Origin: VAXT01 sp035318925
GTDB taxonomy: Bacteria > Actinomycetota > Thermoleophilia > Gaiellales > Gaiellaceae
DNA: 64,000 nucleotides
Assembly: GCA_035318925.1 (NCBI GenBank)
Contig: DATHDS010000016.1
Location: 1-64,000 of the forward strand
Reading direction: 5' to 3'
Each line of letters starts with the position of its first letter. Positions within the stretch are counted from its first letter, which is position 1. The notes below the pieces were generated by a model. That model made no database searches and had not been told where the DNA came from. It was given only the letters and a program-made list of their open reading frames with translations. The position numbers and the translations under genes were made by a program. Below are positions 32,025 to 39,801 of this stretch, one piece after another.

Positions 32025-32237
32025 ATGGCACTCATGAACAAGCGAAACGCTCTCCTCGGCTGGACGGTGTGGCAGATCGGAAAGCGCGCGGCCAAGCGGA
32101 AGGTGAAGGCCGCGGTGCCCGGTCGTGTCGACGACTCGACGAAGCCGAACAAGAGCGCGGTCGCCGCGGGAATCGCCACCCTCGGCGGCGTTCTCTGGTT
32201 CTGGCGACGTCGGCGCGCCAGCTCTGACGAGAGCTGA
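32025..32237 (+). CDS. small membrane-associated protein
   Basis: 70 residues from ATG 32025; ATG 32034 is an alternative. It has a basic N-terminal helix (LLGWTVWQIGKRAAKRKVKA), a middle segment PNKSAVAAGIATLGGVLWFW forming one membrane helix, and a basic RRRRASS tail. Similar small proteins are frequent in actinobacteria, but no function is known. Confidence 0.6.
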   Translation: MALMNKRNALLGWTVWQIGKRAAKRKVKAAVPGRVDDSTKPNKSAVAAGIATLGGVLWFWRRRRASSDES

Positions 32238-32241
32238 TCTA

Positions 32242-32461
32242 CGCTCTTTGCGCAAACTTTTTTTCGCGCCTAATTTCGCGATCTCGCAAAGAGCGGGAAC
32301 TTTCTTGCCGAACCCACTTGCAACCTCTTCGCGGGCACCGTAGGTTGCCTCTTGCGCCGAGCACGGAGCGCAATTAGGTCGAAACTGAACCGGTAGACCG
32401 TAGGTGCAAGCCGAAGGTCAGTCGGTTGAGTGGACGAAAGCGCAACCGGCTCGGCGAATTT
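32242..32461. ncRNA. highly structured intergenic region, possible ncRNA
   Basis: An 11-bp perfect stem, CGCTCTTTGCG (32242-32252) with CGCAAAGAGCG (32285-32295), encloses a T7 tract and CGCG repeats. Downstream are a GCAACCT/AGGTTGC stem with a 15-nt loop and a repeated ACCGTAGGT motif. A TTTTT follows near 32461. No ORF of protein-like character spans this region. It could be a terminator for the small upstream gene plus an independent small RNA. Confidence 0.35.
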
Positions 32462-33430
32462 TTATGGTCCCGTTTTGGGCTTCGGGTGCGGTAGGTACCG
32501 CCAGACGACCGCGCCGACCAAGAGCAGAGCCGCTTCGATGGCCGTGATCGTCAGCCGGTTCAGCACGGTCACCCCGAGCGCGACGCCCTTCGTCGTCACC
32601 GCGAGCAGCAGGCCGTACATCGAGGCCTCGCGCACGCCGAGCCCGGACGGAGTGATCAGCGAGAGGAACGCAACGATCGCCCCCACCGCCGCGATCCCGC
32701 CGAGGTACGGGATGTCCACGACCGAGGGATCGCCGCCGAGCGCGCGCAGCAGGAACCAGAGCGCCGTGCCCCCGACAAGCCAGGTGAAGCAGTAGTAGGC
32801 GATCAGCCCGAGCAGCGTCGGGTAGGGGAGAGGCGGGAGCTCGCTCGCCTGCCCGAAGCGTCGGAGCACCCGACGGATTCCGGGCGTGAAGACCCGCGGG
32901 TGCAGCCCGACCATGGTGACGAGCGCGAGCGCGAACAGCGGGAGCACGGGCGCCGAGCTGAAGCCGACCGTCGTCAGGCTGACGAAGAAGACGAGGATGC
33001 CGGCGAGCGCCGAGAGACCCGCCTCCATCAGCATCGAGCCGAGCACGAGCGGCGTGTTGCGGACTCCTCCGAAGCGCTGGAGCGCGGCGATCCGCGCCGC
33101 CGGGATCCAAACCGTGCCCGGCACGTACTTGGCGAGAATCGACGTCATCTCCGCCTGCAGGGCGACGAGGTAGGGGATGCGCACGCCCCAGGCCGCGAGG
33201 AGCCGCTGCCAACCGACCGTGAAGAGCAGGTAGTACGCCGCGAGGATCGCGGACGAGAACGCGAGGTCGGAGACATCGGCGTCGGCCAGGCGCGGCTCGG
33301 CCTCGTGCCAGGCGCCGCGGAAGGCCCACCCCGCAAAGAAGAGGACGACCGCGAGCGCGACCAGTTGGATCGTGACGATCGCCCACCGGCGGCGCGCGAC
33401 CGCCTCGTATCCCCTCCGGAGCCTCCCCAC
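32462..33430 (-). CDS. LPG-synthase-type (UPF0104) integral membrane protein
   Basis: 322 residues from ATG 33430. About eight hydrophobic helices are visible, with the family segment AEMTSILAKYVPGTVWIPAA and PSGLGVREASMYGLLLAVTT near the end. This matches the flippase-like membrane domain of lysylphosphatidylglycerol synthases (YbhN/UPF0104) without the aminoacyl-transferase domain. Such proteins are thought to move lipids or lipid-linked products. Single gene on the minus strand. Confidence 0.85.
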   Translation of the reverse strand: MGRLRRGYEAVARRRWAIVTIQLVALAVVLFFAGWAFRGAWHEAEPRLADADVSDLAFSSAILAAYYLLFTVGWQRLLAAWGVRIPYLVALQAEMTSILAKYVPGTVWIPAARIAALQRFGGVRNTPLVLGSMLMEAGLSALAGILVFFVSLTTVGFSSAPVLPLFALALVTMVGLHPRVFTPGIRRVLRRFGQASELPPLPYPTLLGLIAYYCFTWLVGGTALWFLLRALGGDPSVVDIPYLGGIAAVGAIVAFLSLITPSGLGVREASMYGLLLAVTTKGVALGVTVLNRLTITAIEAALLLVGAVVWRYLPHPKPKTGP

Positions 33431-33490
33431 GGCAGAAGTGTCACGGTTTCGGCACAGTCACGCGCGTCGTCTGCTGCTTCGATAGGCACG

Positions 33491-33670
33491 GTGGAAAAGC
33501 GCGGCAAGCCAACGGTACGGCAGGTGTACGCCCTCGCGGCGGCACTCTGCGAGCGGATGGGTGAGGAGTTCCCGGAGTCGCGCGGCGACGCGTCCGAGCT
33601 CATCGAGCGCCTGCGGATCGAGAACGGGCATCCCGCGCCGAGCCTCGAGGACGTCCGTGAGCGGCGCTAG
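33491..33670 (+). CDS. small protein upstream of a toxin-antitoxin module
   Basis: 59 residues from GTG 33491 (MEKRGKPTVRQVYALAAALC). It is helical and charged, ending HPAPSLEDVRERR. The stop overlaps the operator of the next module. Related short proteins accompany TA genes in some actinobacteria, but no function can be named. Confidence 0.55.
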   Translation: MEKRGKPTVRQVYALAAALCERMGEEFPESRGDASELIERLRIENGHPAPSLEDVRERR

Positions 33671-33682
33671 CAGAGTGCTAGC
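33666..33682. promoter_or_regulatory. TA operator palindrome
   Basis: GCTAGCA-GAG-TGCTAGC, with perfect 7-bp arms, abuts the antitoxin ATG at 33683. RHH antitoxins bind such palindromes for autoregulation. Confidence 0.55.
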
Positions 33683-33937
33683 ATGACCGACGTGCCGACC
33701 CTCCATATCCGCAACGTCCCCGAGGAGGTCTACGAGGGGCTTCGCGAGCAGGCGAAAGAGCGGGGCACTTCGATGAACGCCGAGGCGATCGGGATCCTCG
33801 AGGAGGGTGTGCGCTGGAAACGGCGCAGCTGGGACGAGGTGATGGCGAGCATCGAAGAGAACGCGAAGAAGATCGGCTTCGGGCCGGACTGGCCTGCGCC
33901 CGAGGACGTCATCCGCGAGGCGCGAGATTCCCGCTAG
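33683..33937 (+). CDS. FitA-like ribbon-helix-helix antitoxin
   Basis: 84 residues. The N-terminal RHH is LHIRNVPEEVYEGLREQAKE, followed by GTSMNAEAIGILEEGV, the pattern of FitA/Arc antitoxins. The C-terminal part (DWPAPEDVIREARD) is the toxin-neutralising tail. It overlaps the PIN toxin gene by 11 nt and is preceded by a perfect palindromic operator. Confidence 0.85.
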   Translation: MTDVPTLHIRNVPEEVYEGLREQAKERGTSMNAEAIGILEEGVRWKRRSWDEVMASIEENAKKIGFGPDWPAPEDVIREARDSR

Positions 33938-34310
33938 CCCGGTCCTCGACGCAAGCGCGCTCGTTCGCGGCCTGCTCGACTCGGGTCATCCTGTTCGGAA
34001 GTACTTCCTGCAAGCGGTCGCACCCGAGCTCGCGCTCGTCGAAGTTGCGCATGCGCTGACGAAGTACGTCCGCTCGGGCCTGCTTGCTCGTGAGCGTGCC
34101 GACGTCGCGTTCACCGACCTGCTCGCGCTTCCACTTCGCTTGCGGCCTCTGCACGAGCTCGTCGGCGGCGCTTTCCAAACTGCGCTGGCTCAGAGGATCT
34201 CGACGTACGACGCGTGCTATCTCGTGCTCGCCGAGCGGGCCGGAGCCGTGCTCGTCACGGCCGACCGCCGGCTGGCCGCGCTCGCAACGCGATCGGAGCT
34301 GGTCGCGTGA
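33927..34310 (+). CDS. PIN-domain (VapC-like) toxin
   Basis: About 127 residues. PIN motifs: VLDASALVRGLL (first Asp), the Glu in ALVEVAHALTKY, YDACYLVLAERAGA and LVTADRRLAAL (C-terminal acidic residues). This is a magnesium-dependent ribonuclease fold. No ATG/GTG/TTG precedes the first motif in frame; ATT 33927, six bases after GAGG, is the most plausible start. It overlaps the antitoxin end and the next gene start (GTGA). Confidence 0.75.
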   Translation: MPASPVLDASALVRGLLDSGHPVRKYFLQAVAPELALVEVAHALTKYVRSGLLARERADVAFTDLLALPLRLRPLHELVGGAFQTALAQRISTYDACYLVLAERAGAVLVTADRRLAALATRSELVA

Positions 34311-34705
34311 TCGTCTCGCTGCACGTGGCGACGGGCGCAGCCGGCGGCGCGCTCGTCCGGTCGCGCTCCGGCGCGCTCCTCCTCGGCCTCGCCCTGCACG
34401 GGCTCGGGGATGCCGTCCCGCACCATGACATCGACTCGCAGGGCTTCGAGATCGGGAGCGGCGCCACCGCGCTCCTCGCGCTCGCGGCTCGCTACGGGCC
34501 CTTCCATCCGGTGACGATCGGCGCTGCCGCGGCCTCGGTACCGGACATCGAGCACGTCCTGCCGCTGCCGCGCCCCGGCGGGCGCAAGCTCTTCCCGAGC
34601 CATCGCGTCGAGGGCTGGCACCGCGACGGCGGCATCCCCGCCTGGGCCCAGCTCGCCGCTGCCGGCACGATCCTGGCCGTGCTCCTCGGCTCGCGCCGCC
34701 GGTGA
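34307..34705 (+). CDS. small membrane protein, YdjM/DUF457-like
   Basis: 132 residues from GTG 34307, overlapping the toxin stop. Several His/Asp residues sit at helix ends (HVATGAAGGALV, LHGLGDAVPHHDID, VPDIEHVLPL, FPSHRVEGWH), and there are two or three membrane helices. This arrangement resembles the membrane-bound metal-dependent hydrolase family (YdjM/DUF457), but in a shortened form. Activity is not established for the family. Confidence 0.5.
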   Translation: MIVSLHVATGAAGGALVRSRSGALLLGLALHGLGDAVPHHDIDSQGFEIGSGATALLALAARYGPFHPVTIGAAAASVPDIEHVLPLPRPGGRKLFPSHRVEGWHRDGGIPAWAQLAAAGTILAVLLGSRRR

Positions 34706-35214
34706 GGATCGCCGCAGCCTTCGCGGTCGCGGCCGTCGTGCTCGGCGCGTTCGTCCTGCTCACCCGCGGCAGCGCCTCGAGCAACGCTGTCGTCGCGCGC
34801 GTCATCGACGGCGACACGATCGAGCTGCTCGGCGGCCAGCGCGTGCGCCTCGTCCAGATCGACACGCCGGAGAAACACACCGAGTGCTACGGCGACGCGG
34901 CCTCCGCGGTCACACGCCGGCTGCTCCCGCCCGGAACGCGCGTGCGGATCGAGCAGGACCCTGGCCTCGACCAGATCGACCGCTACCAGCGCAAGCTCGC
35001 CTACGTCTGGAAGGGCGATCAGGACGTGAACGTGACGCTCGTCCGCGACGGCGCGGCCGGCGTCTGGTTCTACGGCGGCACGCGCGGCCGCCACGCGAGC
35101 GAGTTCCTCCAAGCGGTGAATCAGGCGCGCACCCAGCGCAAAGGCCTGTGGGCCGCGTGCCCGCTCGCGCGCTTCGACCCGCTCAACTCGATGTCGAGCG
35201 GCCCCGCGACCTAA
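34702..35214 (+). CDS. secreted or anchored staphylococcal-nuclease-like protein
   Basis: 170 residues from GTG 34702. An N-terminal hydrophobic segment (IAAAFAVAAVVLGAFVLL) acts as signal or anchor. The SNase domain shows VVARVIDGDTIELLGG, RVRLVQIDTPEKHTECYG, DQIDRYQRKLAYVW and VNVTLVRDGAAG, containing the calcium-binding Asp and catalytic Arg/Glu set. It should degrade DNA or RNA outside the membrane. Confidence 0.88.
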   Translation: MRIAAAFAVAAVVLGAFVLLTRGSASSNAVVARVIDGDTIELLGGQRVRLVQIDTPEKHTECYGDAASAVTRRLLPPGTRVRIEQDPGLDQIDRYQRKLAYVWKGDQDVNVTLVRDGAAGVWFYGGTRGRHASEFLQAVNQARTQRKGLWAACPLARFDPLNSMSSGPAT

Positions 35215-35291
35215 CGGAGATCGAGTCGCAGAACCGCGCTAGCTCGTCTCTCATACGCTTGGCGACACCGAGTCGAAAGGAGCCATCCAAA

Positions 35292-35651
35292 ATGACCGAT
35301 CGCAGCGACGAGATCGACGGAGAGCAAGTACCGCCGCTCAGCGGGGAGACGACTGAGCGCGTGGCGGTAGTTGCCAGGCTGCGGCCGGGCTCGCGCGACG
35401 AGGCGGTGCAGATCATCGCCGAGGGCGCTCCTTACGATCTCGGAGATGCCGGTTTTCGGCGGCATAGCGTCTTTCTCGCCGAGGAAGCAGTGATCTTCGT
35501 CTTCGAAGGCTCGGGCATCCAGGACCTTGTCCGCGCCCTCGTCGACGATCCCACTCGCTCAGCCGCCTTCAGCGTCTGGGGGCCGCTCCTTGAAGGGACG
35601 CCCGCACTTGCGCGGGAGGAGTTCTACTGGGAAGCCGGCCGGCCCGCTTAG
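35292..35651 (+). CDS. uncharacterised small protein, possibly alpha-beta barrel
   Basis: 119 residues from ATG 35292, with AAAGGAG upstream. The core VAVVARLRPGSRDEAVQIIA and SVFLAEEAVIFVFEG suggests a ferredoxin-like dimeric alpha-beta barrel (ABM/Dabb type). The acidic N-terminus is likely disordered. Catalytic residues cannot be assigned. Confidence 0.6.
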   Translation: MTDRSDEIDGEQVPPLSGETTERVAVVARLRPGSRDEAVQIIAEGAPYDLGDAGFRRHSVFLAEEAVIFVFEGSGIQDLVRALVDDPTRSAAFSVWGPLLEGTPALAREEFYWEAGRPA

Positions 35652-35848
35652 TCAGTCGGACGGACGAACCGCCGCTGCGCGAGCACGAGCGGGATTCCGA
35701 AGACCACCACCCCGGGATTCAGGAACGTCTCGAGGCCCGCGTAGTGCTCGGAACCGGGTTTCCCGAGGGCGACGAACTCGCTCGAGCCTTCCACGGGCCT
35801 ACTGTAAGCCGTCGAGCAGGGGCGATCTGACTCACTTCTATTACACAT
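35648..35848 (-). pseudogene. possible queF 5' remnant
   Basis: A 66-codon minus-strand frame contains SSEFVALGKPGSEHYAGLET followed by FLNPGV. This resembles the N-terminus of QueF (7-cyano-7-deazaguanine reductase), then diverges into unrelated sequence and stops. The remaining QueF core, including the catalytic Cys, is missing. It overlaps the TA operator at its 5' end. Recognition rests on one short segment, so this is tentative. Confidence 0.3.
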
Positions 35849-35870
35849 ACATCAGAAGAACTGATGTATG
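35846..35870. promoter_or_regulatory. TA operator palindrome
   Basis: CATACATCAG-N5-CTGATGTATG has 10-bp perfect arms in an AT-rich stretch 10 bases before the antitoxin start at 35881. It is the strongest operator-like repeat in the TA zone. Confidence 0.65.
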
Positions 35871-35880
35871 ATTGCAAAGC

Positions 35881-36105
35881 ATGAGACGACTACAGATCAT
35901 GATCGACGAGGACCTCGACGAAGCGCTCGCGCACCAAGCCCGCCAGGAGGGTACGTCGAAGGCTGGTCTCATTCGTCGTTACGTCCGTGAGCGGATCAAG
36001 CCTTTGCCGCCGATCGAGGAAGACGCGCTGTGGGAGTTCGTCGGAATGTCTGAAGGCTCGCCGGGTGACTCGATGAGCGTCGACGACGTCGTCTATCCGC
36101 GTTGA
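35881..36105 (+). CDS. ribbon-helix-helix antitoxin
   Basis: 74 residues from ATG 35881. The RHH strand and helices are RRLQIMIDEDLDEALAHQAR and GTSKAGLIRRYVRERI. The tail (MSEGSPGDSMSVDDVVYP) is typical of VapB antitoxins that thread into PIN toxins. The stop overlaps the toxin start (TTGA). Preceded by a perfect operator palindrome. Confidence 0.85.
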   Translation: MRRLQIMIDEDLDEALAHQARQEGTSKAGLIRRYVRERIKPLPPIEEDALWEFVGMSEGSPGDSMSVDDVVYPR

Positions 36106-36506
36106 TCTTCGTCGACACGTCCTTCTGGGTTGCCGCGCGCTTGAGCCGCGACGACCACCACAAGAATGCGCTCGCGCTCTTCGAGGGCATCTCGGAGCAG
36201 CGCCTCGTCACCTCAAACCACGTGCAAGGCGAGACGTGGACGTTTCTTGGCCGCTGCGACGGGCACGCAACCGCAGTCGCCTTCCTCGACATGCTTGCCC
36301 GGACATCATGGGTCGATGTCGTGAGGGTCAGCGCGGATCACGAGGCAGAGGCTCTACGCTGGCTTCGGCGCCACGACGAGCGCGAGTACTCGTTCGTCGA
36401 CGCGACGAGCTTCGCGCTCATGCGTTCTCTGAAGATCCGCGACGCGCTCAGCTTCGACGGCGATTTTGCCGCGGCCGGCTTTACGGAGCTCCGTCCGACC
36501 GCCTAG
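36102..36506 (+). CDS. vapC: PIN-domain (VapC-like) toxin
   Basis: 134 residues from TTG 36102. PIN motifs: FVDTSFWVAARLSRDD, the Glu in VQGETWTFLG, YSFVDATSFALMRSLKI and SFDGDFAAAGF. It should cleave RNA, classically initiator tRNA or rRNA loops. Translationally coupled to the RHH antitoxin. Confidence 0.88.
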   Translation: MIFVDTSFWVAARLSRDDHHKNALALFEGISEQRLVTSNHVQGETWTFLGRCDGHATAVAFLDMLARTSWVDVVRVSADHEAEALRWLRRHDEREYSFVDATSFALMRSLKIRDALSFDGDFAAAGFTELRPTA

Positions 36507-36512
36507 CGATCC

Positions 36513-37154
36513 TCATGTAGCCGTCGGGCCCGCTGCTCCTCCTTCCCGGTAGAGGACGAGGCTGACCACGATCACCCAGAGCGGGAACGCGGAGATGAGC
36601 GCCGCCCACCCGATCGGCGGGATCAGCAGCCACAGCCCGACGACAACGCTGATCCGGCCGAGCCAGACGGGCAGGGCGCGCGTCCGGACGATGACCAGCC
36701 CCGTGGTGAGGACCAGGATCCCCGCGGCGGGCTCGGTGGCGTACATGAACGCCTCGGCGAGCCCGCGGTAGACCTGCGCCGCCTCCGGAGAGAGGTTGTC
36801 CCTGTTGAGCGTCCCGGCCGCCTGCGTGCTGCCCCAGAAGAGCAGCGCCGCACCCGCGACGACGCCGCCGGCGAAGCCGGTCCCAGTCACCCTCCGCGCG
36901 CCGCCTTCGGCCAGGAAGAGCCTCGCGCGGAGCGCTCCCAGGAAGAAGAGGAAGAAGACCGTGCCCAGCATGAAGAAGAAGGTGCCGGCGAGGATCGCGT
37001 TCCGCTCGCCCTTGAAGTACGCGAGGGCGAGCGCGGGCGTCGCGTCCGTAGCGGGCTGGTCGGCGATCTGCTTGAGGACGACGAAGCCGATCACCCAGAG
37101 GGCGACAGCCGTGATCCCCGTCAGCGCCGCTGATCGGTCGTGGCGATCGGTCAT
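36513..37154 (-). CDS. multi-pass membrane protein
   Basis: 213 residues from ATG 37154, with AAAGGAG upstream. About six hydrophobic helices (ALTGITAVALWVIGFVVL, ILAGTFFFMLGTVFFLFFLG, VVVGLWLLIPPIGWAALISA). No charged catalytic motif. Similar DUF4386-type or sensor-like membrane proteins exist, but the family is not certain. Confidence 0.65.
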   Translation of the reverse strand: MTDRHDRSAALTGITAVALWVIGFVVLKQIADQPATDATPALALAYFKGERNAILAGTFFFMLGTVFFLFFLGALRARLFLAEGGARRVTGTGFAGGVVAGAALLFWGSTQAAGTLNRDNLSPEAAQVYRGLAEAFMYATEPAAGILVLTTGLVIVRTRALPVWLGRISVVVGLWLLIPPIGWAALISAFPLWVIVVSLVLYREGGAAGPTAT

Positions 37155-37625
37155 CACGTCTCCTTTGCTCGCGGGAAGTCGCAAACTCAACACGAAGTTG
37201 GCACACCCGCGTGCGCGCTTGGGTGTCTCAATGACGGCGTGCTCGACGAGACGAATGCCGGCCTGGTCGCGGACGAGATCGACCTCCATGCTCTCGGCCG
37301 TGCCCGCTCTGCCTGCTCGAGCTTGCGTGCGAGCTCCGCGCAGGCAGGACGCCGAGCCGCCAGCTCGTTGCGACGACAGCCGACTGGGTCTGGCTGGAGA
37401 TCGCGGAGACGCTGACCGGCGCCGTCGTCCAGGCCCGGATGCGGGAGGTGCCGCATGCCGAGGACGCGCTCAACGATCTCGAGACCCACAGCTGGCGAAG
37501 CCCGCTCGTCCGAGTCGTCGTCCTGCGCCTTGCCGATGAGCTTGCCGCCGAGCTCTCGCGATGAGCCTGGGCCTGACCGGCACGAGTGTCTAGTCGTAGT
37601 TACACTTAGTTTGTGCGAGTAATCA
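37155..37625. other. gap with possible decayed coding sequence
   Basis: 471 bases without a convincing intact gene. A plus-strand frame ending at about 37564 reads protein-like (TTADWVWLEIAETLTGAVVQ, then LVRVVVLRLADELAAEL) but has no usable start. A minus-strand frame near 37190-37290 reads MEVDLVRDQAGIRLVEHAVI but runs into the membrane-protein promoter. Both may be remnants of inserted TA or regulatory genes. Confidence 0.35.
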
Positions 37626-37826
37626 GTGACCGGACGGCAGCTCCTGAGGCGCCTCAAGAAGCTCGGGTGCGAAGAGGTCAGGCAGCGCGGCTCACACATC
37701 CGCGTGCGCTGTGGGCGCTGTGAGACAACGGTCCCTGTTCATGCAGGCAAGGATCTGCCGCCGGGAACGCTACGAGCGATCGAGCGCGATCTCGAGCCAT
37801 GTCTAGGAAAGCAGGTACTGCGCTGA
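37626..37826 (+). CDS. hicA: HicA-type toxin
   Basis: 66 residues from GTG 37626. HicA signature: LLRRLKKLGCEEVRQRGSHI with the catalytic His in GSH, then VPVHAGKDLPPGTLRAIERD. HicA is a dsRBD-like mRNA interferase. It overlaps the hicB gene by 28 nt, toxin first as usual. Confidence 0.9.
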   Translation: MTGRQLLRRLKKLGCEEVRQRGSHIRVRCGRCETTVPVHAGKDLPPGTLRAIERDLEPCLGKQVLR

Positions 37827-38215
37827 GTGCCGGCAAGTATCGAGTGATCTTGGAGCGAGACGAGAGTGGGGCGTGGATCGCGCGCGTTCCAAGCGTCCGT
37901 CGTTGCCACACCCATGGGCGGACGCTTCAGCAGACTCGCCGACGTATCCGGGAAGCCCTCGGTCTCTGGGTCGAGGATGCGGACACAGCTGAACTGGTCG
38001 AGGACATTCGTCTTCCCGCGCGTGTCCGTGGGGAGCTCGACCGCACCCGCGCATCTCGCCGACTGGCCAGGCAAGAGGGGGAGCGGGCGCAGGAGGCGAT
38101 GAGGACGGCTGCCCGGACGCTCGTTGACGAGGTCGGCCTAGGACTCCGCGATGCAGGCGAGCTGCTCGAGGTCTCCCATCAGCGCGTTGCGCAGCTTGTC
38201 CGATCGACTGCTTGA
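37799..38215 (+). CDS. hicB: HicB-type antitoxin
   Basis: 138 residues from ATG 37799. The partial RNase H-like fold shows YRVILERDESGAWIARVPSV and HTHGRTLQQTRRRIREALGL. The C-terminal helices (DEVGLGLRDAGELLEVSHQR) form a DNA-binding HTH for autoregulation. Neutralises the adjacent HicA. Confidence 0.88.
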   Translation: MSRKAGTALSAGKYRVILERDESGAWIARVPSVRRCHTHGRTLQQTRRRIREALGLWVEDADTAELVEDIRLPARVRGELDRTRASRRLARQEGERAQEAMRTAARTLVDEVGLGLRDAGELLEVSHQRVAQLVRSTA

Positions 38216-38223
38216 GTCCGGCA

Positions 38224-39360
38224 TCAGACCGACGTCAGTGCAGCTGCCAGCCGCTCGAGCCCGGTCTCGAGCACCTCGTCCGTGATCGCGAGCGAGAGCC
38301 GCGCCCAGCCCGTGCCGCGCGAGCCGAAGCCTTCGCCGGGCGCGATCGCGACCCGGTGCTCGGCCAGGAGGAGCTCCGGGGTGAGGCCCTCCGGCAGCTC
38401 CCACCAGAGGTAGAACGAGCCCTCGCACTCGAGGTCGGGCAGAAGCTCGCGCACGCGCTCGCGCCGCCGGCGGTAGGTGTCGACGCGCTCGGCGACCGAG
38501 TCCTGCGGCCCGGTCAGCGCCGCGATGCCCGCATGCTGGACCGGCGCGAAGATCCCGACGCGCATGTGGTCGGCGAGCAGGTCGAGACGGGCGACGATCT
38601 CGGCGTTGCCGACGACGAAGCCGAGCCGCCAGCCGGCCATCCCGTAGGTCTTCGACATCGAGAACATCTCGACGCCGACCTCGCGCGCGCCCGGCTCGGC
38701 GAGGAACGACTGAGGCGTGCGCCCGTCGAAGACGATGTCCCCGTAGGCGAAGTCGTGGACGACCGCGGCTCCGGTCTCCTGCGCGTAGGCGACCGCGGCC
38801 GCGAAGGTGCCCTCGTGCACGCAGACCGCGCAGGGGTTCGAGGGGAAGTTCAGGAAGATCGCGGCGACGTCGTCGCGAGGCGCAGCGGCGAAGTCGGGCG
38901 CCCAGCCGGCGTCGCGGTCGAGCGGCACATACCCGGTGCGGGCACCGGCGAGCGCGGGCCCGGAGGGATAGTCGGGGTAATAAGGGTCGGGCAGAACAAT
39001 CGTCGATCCACGCTCGGCGAGCACAAGCGCGAGCTCGCAGATCGCAGTCTTCGTCCCCGGCATGATCGTGACCTCGGAGTGCGGGTCGAGCTCGACGCCG
39101 TAGAGCGCGGAGTAGCGATCCGCAATCGCCTCGCGCAGCGCGGGCAACCCGCGAAAGGGCGGGTACCCGTGCGCGGAGGGCTCGTTCGCCGCCGCAGCGA
39201 GCGCGTCGATCACATGCTGAGGCGGCCCGACCTCAGGATTCCCACGCCCAAGATCAACGAGCGGCTCCCCTTCGAGGGCAGCGGCCGCAGAGACGCGGGC
39301 AAGCAGCGCCGTGAAGTACTGCTGGGGAAGCCGCTCGAGCCGGTCGGGGGCACGCCGCAT
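38224..39360 (-). CDS. class I/II PLP-dependent aminotransferase
   Basis: 378 residues from ATG 39360. Family marks: VDLGRGNPEVGPPQHVIDAL, GYPPFRGLPALREAIADRYS, FLNFPSNPCAVCVHEGTF, the PLP lysine in MFSMSKTYGMAGWRLGFVVG, and the C-terminal Arg in GTGWARLSLAI. It resembles aspartate/alanine or LL-diaminopimelate aminotransferase-like enzymes. The substrate is not fixed. It is a metabolic gene between TA modules. Confidence 0.9.
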   Translation of the reverse strand: MRRAPDRLERLPQQYFTALLARVSAAAALEGEPLVDLGRGNPEVGPPQHVIDALAAAANEPSAHGYPPFRGLPALREAIADRYSALYGVELDPHSEVTIMPGTKTAICELALVLAERGSTIVLPDPYYPDYPSGPALAGARTGYVPLDRDAGWAPDFAAAPRDDVAAIFLNFPSNPCAVCVHEGTFAAAVAYAQETGAAVVHDFAYGDIVFDGRTPQSFLAEPGAREVGVEMFSMSKTYGMAGWRLGFVVGNAEIVARLDLLADHMRVGIFAPVQHAGIAALTGPQDSVAERVDTYRRRRERVRELLPDLECEGSFYLWWELPEGLTPELLLAEHRVAIAPGEGFGSRGTGWARLSLAITDEVLETGLERLAAALTSV

Positions 39361-39429
39361 CGACCGATCGTAGTCCTCCGAGCCCACTCCGCAAGCGTGT
39401 ATCCAAGAGGGACAGAATACGATTCAGGC

Positions 39430-39675
39430 ATGGCCAAGTTCAGGATTGCCGGAGACCCTCGCATTGGCAGGCAGGCCGAAGCCCTGCGACCGCATATGGG
39501 CAAGTGGATCGCGCTTGCCGGGCCAACAGACGTACTCGTCGCTGCCGACACCCCACAGGAGGTGCTCGCCTGGCTCGCCCGGCACGAGCGCCGCGCACGC
39601 TACGGCATGTTCCGGGTTCCCGTCTCGCTCGCAGAGGCTGAGGGCGCCGCAGCCGATTCCTCGAGTTCGACCTGA
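39430..39675 (+). CDS. DUF5678-like small protein
   Basis: 81 residues from ATG 39430. The core MGKWIALAGPTDVLVAADTP followed by QEVLAWLARHERRARYGMF resembles DUF5678, short proteins often paired with retropepsin-like or TA genes. The region after it (39676-39801) shows no intact partner. Tentative family assignment. Confidence 0.5.
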   Translation: MAKFRIAGDPRIGRQAEALRPHMGKWIALAGPTDVLVAADTPQEVLAWLARHERRARYGMFRVPVSLAEAEGAAADSSSST

Positions 39676-39801
39676 AAGTTCCGAGACGACCACTGGACGT
39701 CGTGCATAACGGCCATGACCGCGCTGCGTTGACGATTGCCGGCGTCCGCTACGACGCTCCGGTCAGCTTCTGGATCCGTGGCCGTACGCCGAATCAATCA
39801 T

